In this document: piece after piece, positions 15,305-22,482 of the stretch
How the letters are laid out: every line of letters begins with the position of its first letter
Numbering within the stretch: the first letter of the stretch is position 1
From: CAZPRY01 sp964589175
Lineage (GTDB): Bacteria; Fidelibacterota; UBA2242
Length of the DNA stretch: 64,000 nt
Reading direction: 5' to 3'
NCBI GenBank assembly: GCA_964589175.1
Contig: CAZPRY010000023.1
Span: forward strand, 1-64,000
The notes under the pieces: model-generated
What the model was told of the DNA's origin: nothing
The model's input: only the letters and a program-made list of their open reading frames with translations
Database searches by the model: none
Program-made: the position numbers and the translations under genes

Positions 15305-17698
15305 TTATTTTAAGAGCAGCATTTTATTCGTTTGGGAAAAGTAATCGGTGCTGATCCGGCATAGGTAAACACCGGAAGGCACGGCCTGATCGGCTTCGTC
15401 TGTTCCACCCCAGCTCAGGATATATGCGCCGGGGCTCTTGATTTCATTGACGAGAGTCCTGATCCGTTCACCGGTCAGAGAATAAATGTCCACCCTGACC
15501 GCGGTCCTCCGGTCTATCCCGAAGCGTATTTTGGTGCTGGCATTAAACGGATTCGGATAGTTCTCCAGAAGAGCGAAGGTTCCGGCGCGATTTACTTCTT
15601 TGATGCCAACCGTTAATTCATCCGTCGAGGCAACAATCAAAAAAGGCAAAATGCTCTGGGTTTCCGAAGGAACAACCAGACTGTACTCATTGGTCGTCAT
15701 CATATCGATCTCGACATCGTTCTCGGAATCGTATAAATCCAATGCCCAATCGGAAGAACTGATCTGTGAAATATCCCACTTCAATACGAATTGCCTGTCG
15801 GCGACATTCGAACAGGAGATTTCCAAGGGGTAGACCTGGAAATTTCGATTGGCTTTCACATCATAACTGGCTTTCATGGGTCGTTCCTGCCAGAAGTTAA
15901 TCGGGTCTTCAGGGTCGTGATGCGGAAAATAGAGATCGATGAATTGGGCTAGCATTGGCGTCAAATTGCTGGCATCATAGACATCGTACAGATCGGAAGC
16001 ATCGCTCCGCATTCCAAAACCGTTATAAGTATCCTTGATCAACCCATCGAGGCTTTCTACTCCGATCGGTACAATCCAATTGCCGCTGCCCTTGGCCGAT
16101 TGAGAAGAATACAGATGACGATTCACCGGCGGTATCTTTTGGGAATTAACTTCGATGGGTGCCGCTTTCAATTCCAGGGACTCAATCGGCGAGCCGCTCG
16201 TCAGGCCGCGGGTTGCCGTATAGCTGCCACCACAAGAAGGAGAGACGATATTACTGCCGCAACTGAATTTGAATTCAACATGACTGAGAGCATGCGCCTG
16301 ACTCCCTGTGCTGGCAGCATCAAACGTATAGTCTCCGTCGTCAGCATTGATAAAAGCAATCGTAAAACCCAGCCCGTCCGCACTGCTCTGCCCGGCCTCC
16401 GTAAACTCAATCCAGTCGGAAGTGCTCGTACTTGCTTTGGTACGCGCATAAATGCTACCCTCAGCACCGGCCACCGATATAACGAAACGATCGGTCTCGA
16501 TGGCGCCATCCTCTCCGAGTCCGGCATCCTGTCCGCTTATTTTGGCATCTTCGAACTTGATGATCGTTTCACATTCCTCATCTCCTCCATCGACACATTG
16601 TGTAGAATAAATACTGGCACAGGCGTATTTTGTGGTGCCGGAGATTTTTACTATCCAGTATAGAGAATTATTGGAACTGACATGTACCTCAAATTCATGA
16701 CAACCCGGTTGAAAAACAGATGGCGGATTTTGATCTACATTGTAACGACCGGGTCCCGTCCAATAGCTTTTCGAAGGAGTTACCGGGGAATCTTCAGGCC
16801 AATTGTAGCTAAAGCGGGCGGTATACCCGACATTATCATCATCGCGGCTCACACATACCAGATTGATGATCCAGCTGCTGACACACTTGCTTGAAGAGGG
16901 GCTGACACTCATGGCGATATCAGGGCCCTCCGAGTATTTTGAGCCGTTTCCGTCAGTATATTCGCATTCCACTTCGTAAATGACGTACTGGGTTAGCCGG
17001 GGTTCCAGATGCTCCACCCAAAATCCGTCCCAGACTTTGATCGAACCACCGGTCGAACCGTCGTAAATTACGTGTTGCTGTAAATCCCACAGGTAGGCGT
17101 GATGATCCATCAGTCCCGCTTCGTTGGCTTCCAGGAGTGACATTTCATCGGTACTCTGATCCTCATAATTTACTCTTACAGCATAGTTAGACCAGTCCGT
17201 CTGAAACGGAAACGGATTCGCAACCATATTGCGGCCCGGAAATCCATCCTGAGGAGGATCAAGCGGAATGTAATAGGGTGCGTTTGTGTTTATCGCAGTG
17301 CCGGTAACCGATAAATCGATATCCGATCCTTTTTGCTGGACAAGCCAGTATCCGAAACCGGGTTGGATGGCTGGGGGACTACCGATCTCCTGTTTTTCAG
17401 ATAAATAACTCTGCGTATTGGCATCCCAGACATATTCCGTCTCACCGTATCTCAGATAGGTATTGTTGGGAATATTCCAGCGCGAAAAACGCCACCCCCC
17501 GCCGACACCAACCGTACCGAAGAAGGGACCCAATACCGCATCGGCATCGTTGTTATCCAATACAGCCGGGAATCCCATCAGGATCCAGTTATCATAAGGA
17601 AAGTTATCATAGGTAAATGTTTGTTGTTGCCCGTAGCTCTGTATCCCTGTCAATACAATTACAATCACGATGCTTGCTCTTCTCAATTTTTTCAACAA
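15305..17698 (-). CDS. Large secreted protein with C-terminal Por/type IX-like sorting domain (paralogue 1)
   Basis: This 797-residue protein begins with a signal peptide (KKLRRASIVIVIVLTGIQSYG). Residues about 25-250 form a domain shared with the protein at 18263-20338 (e.g. GGGWRFSRWNIPNNTYLRYG, YLSEKQEIGSPP, DGFWVEHL). The middle (250-520) is specific, Cys-containing and rich in Ser/Gly. The last 90 residues are a FlgD-like sorting domain: ENYPNPFNASTKIRFGIDRR, LTGERIRTLVN, PSGVYLCRISTD, KMLLLK. The start is TTG (17696-17698) six bases after AGGAGG. The role is unknown; it is exported and probably held on the cell surface. Peptide 2 follows it. Confidence 0.88.
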   Translation of the reverse strand: MLKKLRRASIVIVIVLTGIQSYGQQQTFTYDNFPYDNWILMGFPAVLDNNDADAVLGPFFGTVGVGGGWRFSRWNIPNNTYLRYGETEYVWDANTQSYLSEKQEIGSPPAIQPGFGYWLVQQKGSDIDLSVTGTAINTNAPYYIPLDPPQDGFPGRNMVANPFPFQTDWSNYAVRVNYEDQSTDEMSLLEANEAGLMDHHAYLWDLQQHVIYDGSTGGSIKVWDGFWVEHLEPRLTQYVIYEVECEYTDGNGSKYSEGPDIAMSVSPSSSKCVSSWIINLVCVSRDDDNVGYTARFSYNWPEDSPVTPSKSYWTGPGRYNVDQNPPSVFQPGCHEFEVHVSSNNSLYWIVKISGTTKYACASIYSTQCVDGGDEECETIIKFEDAKISGQDAGLGEDGAIETDRFVISVAGAEGSIYARTKASTSTSDWIEFTEAGQSSADGLGFTIAFINADDGDYTFDAASTGSQAHALSHVEFKFSCGSNIVSPSCGGSYTATRGLTSGSPIESLELKAAPIEVNSQKIPPVNRHLYSSQSAKGSGNWIVPIGVESLDGLIKDTYNGFGMRSDASDLYDVYDASNLTPMLAQFIDLYFPHHDPEDPINFWQERPMKASYDVKANRNFQVYPLEISCSNVADRQFVLKWDISQISSSDWALDLYDSENDVEIDMMTTNEYSLVVPSETQSILPFLIVASTDELTVGIKEVNRAGTFALLENYPNPFNASTKIRFGIDRRTAVRVDIYSLTGERIRTLVNEIKSPGAYILSWGGTDEADQAVPSGVYLCRISTDYFSQTNKMLLLK

Positions 17699-18033
17699 AA
17701 CGCACCTCCTTGGAAAACGAGAGTAGAACTCGATATATTAATTTCCGTTATCTATTTCCCCATCTTTATTCACTTCTTTTAACACCAAAACTATTCGGAT
17801 GCATCATTGAATCTACGTTTAACTCTGCCGGTAAAAGTCCGGCAAATAGAAGTCTGAAAAGGATAAAAAAGAGGACAATCTGCAAGTGACGGTTTCTATA
17901 AAAACTCCGTCACACGGCAGAGCCGGTGAATTTTGATGTTTGCAGAAACAGGGGAAATGCTCCATTACGCAAACCATCAATGCTTATATGATTTAGAAGA
18001 ATGTGCGGGACAACCAGCTATACATTGTAGATA
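17699..18033. other. Leader region upstream of the 797-residue protein gene, with two hairpins
   Basis: There is no gene here. Two perfect inverted repeats lie in what would be the 5' leader on the minus strand: GTGACGG/CCGTCAC (17886-17892 and 17907-17913, stem extendable with TTT/AAA) and GCCGG/CCGGC (17827-17831 and 17839-17843). Neither is followed directly by a long T run, though a T run begins some 16 bases after the first. They could be regulatory, or parts of weak terminators. No known riboswitch was recognised. Confidence 0.5.
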
Positions 18034-18078
18034 AGCAAAAACAAAATCTGTACCGGATACTAACTAGTCCCTTATCCG
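18034..18078 (-). terminator. Probable terminator after peptide 3
   Basis: CGGATA (18054-18059) pairs with TATCCG (18073-18078) over a 13-base loop. On the minus strand this is followed by a T-rich stretch with TTTTGTTTTT. It lies 19 bases after the peptide 3 stop and closes the second secreted-protein/peptide unit. Confidence 0.6.
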
Positions 18079-18096
18079 ATTCGGCGTATCAGAATT

Positions 18097-18231
18097 TTAC
18101 ATCGGAGGCGGCGGTTCATCGGGCAGAGCATTCGTCTGCAGCTCTACCTTCAGCTCTTGCTTTCCGAGTATTTCAGGTGGACTATATTTACGTTTCTCTT
18201 CAGTTAATTCTTGTGTTTTCTCTTTATTCAT
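18097..18231 (-). CDS. Precursor-like peptide 3 with YxxPxI leader motif and LPDEPPPPM tail
   Basis: This 44-residue peptide starts at ATG 18229-18231, with AGAGAG about 12 bases upstream, and ends TAA. It contains YSPPEI (residues 16-21), GKQELKVELQTN and the tail ALPDEPPPPM. From the tyrosine onward it is nearly identical to peptide 2; the first 15 residues (charged, Lys/Glu) differ. It begins 31 bases after the stop of the 707-residue secreted-protein frame and has its own terminator. This repeats the gene order seen for peptide 2. Confidence 0.88.
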   Translation of the reverse strand: MNKEKTQELTEEKRKYSPPEILGKQELKVELQTNALPDEPPPPM

Positions 18232-18262
18232 AGCATACTCTCTATGTAAAAAGTGATGTGAA

Positions 18263-20338
18263 TTACTTTAACAGCAACATTTTATGCGTCTTGGAAAAAT
18301 CGTCGCTGGTTACCCGGCACAGGTAAACACCTGAAGGAACGGTTTGATTACGTGCATCCGTTCCATTCCAGTTCACAAGATAGGTACCGGGACTTTTCAG
18401 ATCGTTGACAAGCGTCCTGATTTTTTCACCTTTCAGAGAATAAATGTCTACCTTCACCCACATTTTCCGATCAATCCCAAACCGGATGTTCGTACTGGCA
18501 TTGAACGGATTCGGGTAGTTATCGAGCAGTCGATACGTCCTGGCTGTGGTTTCATTCCCTATATTGACGGTTGCGGCAGCATAAGTAGCATAGATCTCAA
18601 AATGTTGAATGAAGTTGGATTGCCCGGCTGGCACGGCGATCGCATATTGATTGACGGAACGCATGTCCACCAGGACCTGATTGTCCAGATCGGTCAACTG
18701 CAGGGTATCATAACCCGTGGAAACCAATGAAGCATCCCATTTCATCGTCATCGTCTGTGAAGCCATTTCGCGCGCTAATATTTCGAAATTCCACACATTC
18801 GTCGATGAATCCGAGCGAATATCATACGAGTAGGCGCACGGCCGCTGAGTCCAATAGTTACGGTAATCGCATTCATCACCATGTTGAAAATAAATATCGC
18901 CGAAAGACGTCAGGGGCGGCGCGTAATTACGTATATCATTGACATCATAGCCGATGGATGCGTTATTCAGTACACCAAAACCATTCTCATCAATCACTTT
19001 ATCATCGGCATCCCACAAATTCAAATGCATCATCCATTCTTCGGAATTCATAAAGGTCATACGTGTGCCGGTCAAACCCTTGCTCAACCCACCTTTCGAG
19101 GATGGCGGTGAGACCTTCAGTTCCAAGCTTACCGGGCTGCTGCTGGATGTGGAAATACGCTGAACGGAAGTACGGGTATTCCCCTGGGGATATGGATCTT
19201 CTACGTTCGTGCCATCACCGAAATCAAAAGCTATCTGGTGCAGACCTTCAATTCCGGCGACATCCTGGACATGGATAGTGTATCGATATGTATCATCATC
19301 GACTAATGTCTTGTCCGTGATCGTAACCAGGAATGCATCATCCAGAGTCTTCGAATTTTCGGTACTGTAATTAAAGTAGGTCCAGTGTTCATTGTTGTTG
19401 ACGCGCACTTCGATCCATATATCATCGGTGCCATTCTCAACTATAATCGTAAAAATATCCGTAAAAAACTTAAAGGGATCTTCACCCAGCTCATCCCACG
19501 GTCCGTTGTGTCCTTCCAGCAAAGGCTGATGCAGTTTAATAGACCTTACGTCATGATCCCCGCCTTTACCATTCTGGTGTCCTTCGCCATAATGCGTAAC
19601 TTTATAAGTGAGATTGTAACTCTGCGTTGCATTCAACTGCTCTACCCAGAAGCCGTCCCAGACCTGAAGATCGCCGCCCTCGGTTGAGGTATAACCGACA
19701 TGATGATCGCCTTCCCATGGGTAGGCATGCTGATCGAGCAAGCCCGCATTATTGGCTTCAAGCAGTGACATTTCCTCAGTGCTCTGGTCAGTATAAGTGG
19801 CTTTTACCTCTACGTCAGCCCAATCAATTGTCGAGAGAAATGGGTTGGCCACCATGTTTCTGCCCTGAAAACCACCCTGGGGCGGGTCCAGCTGGATATA
19901 GTAGGGTTCGCTCGTACTTACCGCCGTTCCGGAAACGGAAAGATCGATATCAGCCGCTTTTTGCTGGACCAGCCAATAGCCAAAACCAGGCTGGATATTC
20001 GGTGGGCTGCCGATTTCCTGTTTTTCCGATAAATAGCTCTGCGAATTCGCGTCCCAGACGTATTCCGCCTCACCGTACCTCAGATACGTATTATTGGGAA
20101 TATTCCACCTGGAAAAGCGCCAACCACCGCCGACTCCTACCGTTCCGAAAGTCGGGCTCAAAACCGCCCCGGGATCATTGTTCCCCAAGACAGCCGGAAA
20201 ACCGATAAGTACCCAATTGCCATTGGGAAAATTTTCATACGTATATGTCGATTGCGCCGGGGAAAAGGAAAACAGAGAAACAACGGCAATAGCTACCAAA
20301 ACCAGGCGACTAAAAGTAAATTTCGAGATGGATTTCAT
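18263..20338 (-). CDS. Large secreted protein with C-terminal Por/type IX-like sorting domain (paralogue 2)
   Basis: The start ATG at 20336-20338 is preceded by GGAGG at a good distance and opens with a signal peptide (KFTFSRLVLVAIAVVSLFSFSPAQ), giving 691 residues. The N-terminal 220 residues match the protein at 15305-17698 closely (GGWRFSRWNIPNN, QPGFGYWLVQQK, EMSLLEANNAGL). The middle is different, with WIEVRVNNNEHWTYFNYS and an Ig-like FDFGDGTNVEDPYP. The end carries LDNYPNPFNASTNIRFGIDRK, VPSGVYLCRVTSD and KMLLLK. Duplication with divergence of the centre suggests a shared export/anchor frame with variable function. Peptide 3 follows by 31 bases. Confidence 0.88.
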   Translation of the reverse strand: MKSISKFTFSRLVLVAIAVVSLFSFSPAQSTYTYENFPNGNWVLIGFPAVLGNNDPGAVLSPTFGTVGVGGGWRFSRWNIPNNTYLRYGEAEYVWDANSQSYLSEKQEIGSPPNIQPGFGYWLVQQKAADIDLSVSGTAVSTSEPYYIQLDPPQGGFQGRNMVANPFLSTIDWADVEVKATYTDQSTEEMSLLEANNAGLLDQHAYPWEGDHHVGYTSTEGGDLQVWDGFWVEQLNATQSYNLTYKVTHYGEGHQNGKGGDHDVRSIKLHQPLLEGHNGPWDELGEDPFKFFTDIFTIIVENGTDDIWIEVRVNNNEHWTYFNYSTENSKTLDDAFLVTITDKTLVDDDTYRYTIHVQDVAGIEGLHQIAFDFGDGTNVEDPYPQGNTRTSVQRISTSSSSPVSLELKVSPPSSKGGLSKGLTGTRMTFMNSEEWMMHLNLWDADDKVIDENGFGVLNNASIGYDVNDIRNYAPPLTSFGDIYFQHGDECDYRNYWTQRPCAYSYDIRSDSSTNVWNFEILAREMASQTMTMKWDASLVSTGYDTLQLTDLDNQVLVDMRSVNQYAIAVPAGQSNFIQHFEIYATYAAATVNIGNETTARTYRLLDNYPNPFNASTNIRFGIDRKMWVKVDIYSLKGEKIRTLVNDLKSPGTYLVNWNGTDARNQTVPSGVYLCRVTSDDFSKTHKMLLLK

Positions 20339-20610
20339 TCTAAACCTCCGGTATAGGAACCACAGAAACGACATCCGAATGGGCAACAGTTTTTATCATT
20401 GGCTATATGTCCTTTCTGCGCTTCCTTATTTCTACAGGCATAATATAACAATAAATTGATTTATAATGTGACAATAATCACTGGTTTATGATAAGGAAAG
20501 CAAATTCATTTGTTAATTTTTATCCAATTTTTACGCTTGAAACATCGAACTCTTTATTTTCCCTGCATTTGAAGACCAATAACTATAATGCGTTCAGGAT
20601 TCATGGTAAC

Positions 20611-21600
20611 CTAATTCCAATGAAAATTGCGGCTGTAATTGATAGTTTGCCTGTAATGCAAAACATACGAAAAGACACATTCTTTTTCTAGAAAGCAAGA
20701 TAATGATTTATGTTGTTGCAGCACAACGCTTAGCGGCGCTACCATTCTCTCCCCCGCAATTTGATTGAATTCCCGTGGAAGGATCGGTGCTTTCCAGCCC
20801 GTTATCTCACAAATTATAGCCAGCAGCCGCTCCAGATCCGGGTGATGTTTATTCGGATCGTCCCATTGACACTGAAATCCGGCGAGCTTCTTATAGCAGG
20901 ATTTAATCCGTCCCGAATGACAACATATCGGAATATCTTTGAATCGGCCAATCACTTCAGATACGAGTAGCTCTTCGTACGATTCCAGCTCAACCATTCG
21001 GAACACTCTGGCCAAAGCCTGCGAACGGAAATATTGAGATATCCAATCGGAAACGTTTTTCCGAAACCTGTGATGCTGCGCGTTAATATACGCCGAATCA
21101 GCTAGCCAGATGAGCAGCGAACTTTCCAGATCGATTTCTTGTCTGTCAAAAAGCCATAGCAGATAATGGATCATCGCCAAGGGATATTTGTTACAAAAAT
21201 TGCTGAGATTTATTCCACGGATAAAATTCGGATTCAATGTCAGATGGTGCCCCGGTAAATTCTCACCGGCAAAAACTTCGAGAATATGATGGCCGATACT
21301 GGGAATGGAGGCGTGGTAGATATCAAGATCGACGGCGAGGTACTTACCACCCAACAACCGGCTGCAAAAGAACCCGGAATCCCCGGCATACCACATCTTT
21401 GTATAGTCATAAATTCCGGCGATATCCCAATCGAACATAAGCTTTAAAAACGCGGCGGAAAGCAGCGAATCCAGATCATTCCCGATGATCATTCCTTCAA
21501 TCGATTCCGGATGTCGAAAGGGATAAAAAGTATCGATGATTTTACGGGGTTCCGAGCAATTCGATCGGTACAAGACCGGTGTCTGAAAATGATCAGTCAT
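20611..21600 (-). CDS. Unknown protein with DHH-phosphoesterase-like motifs, paired with a DNA methyltransferase
   Basis: This 329-residue protein was not recognised with certainty. The N-terminal half has GNDLDSLLSAAFL (about residue 40), LAVDLDIYHASIPSIGHHIL (about 88-107) and a run of helices; the spacing of the acidic DxD, second Asp and IGHHI resembles the DHH phosphoesterase fold, without a canonical DHH triplet. The C-terminal part has several Cys and His (ICCHSGRIKSCYKK) of unknown meaning. It begins 6 bases after the stop of the methyltransferase gene, so the two are co-translated. It could be a partner nuclease or phosphoesterase; this is inference. Confidence 0.55.
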   Translation of the reverse strand: MTDHFQTPVLYRSNCSEPRKIIDTFYPFRHPESIEGMIIGNDLDSLLSAAFLKLMFDWDIAGIYDYTKMWYAGDSGFFCSRLLGGKYLAVDLDIYHASIPSIGHHILEVFAGENLPGHHLTLNPNFIRGINLSNFCNKYPLAMIHYLLWLFDRQEIDLESSLLIWLADSAYINAQHHRFRKNVSDWISQYFRSQALARVFRMVELESYEELLVSEVIGRFKDIPICCHSGRIKSCYKKLAGFQCQWDDPNKHHPDLERLLAIICEITGWKAPILPREFNQIAGERMVAPLSVVLQQHKSLSCFLEKECVFSYVLHYRQTINYSRNFHWN

Positions 21601-21606
21601 GGCAAT

Positions 21607-22386
21607 CTATTGGGATGATTTCAGACGATACTTGTTCTCTTCCAAACGGCGCATGGCAAAGTGGTAGTATTCCGGATTGATTTCGAAGCCCACATATTTG
21701 CGTTTCAGCATTTTACTAACCACTGCGACTTGACCGGAGCCGAGGAAAGGATCCAGAACCAGATCGCCTTCTTCACTCGAGTATTGCAACAGTTTCTTAA
21801 TCAACTCCGCCGGTAATTTCGTCGGGGTCTTCTGATCACCGTGCCAGTATTCCCGTTTAATCATCCAGACGTCTTCCTTATCCCGGTAATGCAGACTGCG
21901 TCCGTCGACATCCCTTTGGTCTTTTGTGAATCTGGCAAAGGGATAGAACTTCCGCTGCCTGTCATCTTTACATACATACAGACAGTGATAATGGGATGTG
22001 ACGAATTTGCGCTTTGTGACAACTCCGAACTGGTATTTCCAGATGAGATGATTGATGGTTATAAAACCGAGTTGATCCAGTACCGTAAGAATATCCTTGA
22101 GATGGTTCCACCCGGAGAAGACGTACATCGAGCCGGAGGCTTTCAGGACGCGGTGAACTTGTCCCATCCATTGCATGGTAAACGTAAAATAATCATCGGT
22201 CTTGATTTCATTGTACCCTTCCAGAACACGAGCTTGTGAGCGGTTGTAATTGCCCCGTTTGGCTTTAAAATCGATGGCAAATGGAGGATCGGTAATCACC
22301 AAATCAATAGAGGTATCCGGTATGCCTTGCATGCCCTCGATGCAATCACAATTAAATATCCGGTTCTTTTCTAATTTTTCCATCAT
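21607..22386 (-). CDS. Site-specific DNA methyltransferase (beta-type, DPPF)
   Basis: This 259-residue amino-methyltransferase has motif IV DPPF at residues 33-36 and motif I as DPFLGSGQVAV near residue 211. This IV-before-I order marks the beta class, which methylates N6 of adenine or N4 of cytosine. WGQVHRVLKASGSMYVF and YVGFEINPEYYHFAMRRL are typical flanking motifs. There is no recognisable restriction endonuclease gene next to it; the gene after it codes for an unknown protein. It may be an orphan regulator or part of an undescribed two-gene system. Confidence 0.9.
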   Translation of the reverse strand: MMEKLEKNRIFNCDCIEGMQGIPDTSIDLVITDPPFAIDFKAKRGNYNRSQARVLEGYNEIKTDDYFTFTMQWMGQVHRVLKASGSMYVFSGWNHLKDILTVLDQLGFITINHLIWKYQFGVVTKRKFVTSHYHCLYVCKDDRQRKFYPFARFTKDQRDVDGRSLHYRDKEDVWMIKREYWHGDQKTPTKLPAELIKKLLQYSSEEGDLVLDPFLGSGQVAVVSKMLKRKYVGFEINPEYYHFAMRRLEENKYRLKSSQ

Positions 22387-22482
22387 TTTTCCATGTTCTT
22401 TTTCAGATTCCCGAAAACAGAAACATCCCCGGTTTCGGTCAGGGGATGCTCCGCATAATCCTCATCTGGAATCCTTGAATGT

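Noticed and set aside
11900..18231. Canonical lasso peptide cluster
   Set aside because: No B2 protease or C cyclase gene is present, and the Asp/Glu in the tail are too close to the presumed core start for a 7-9-residue ring.
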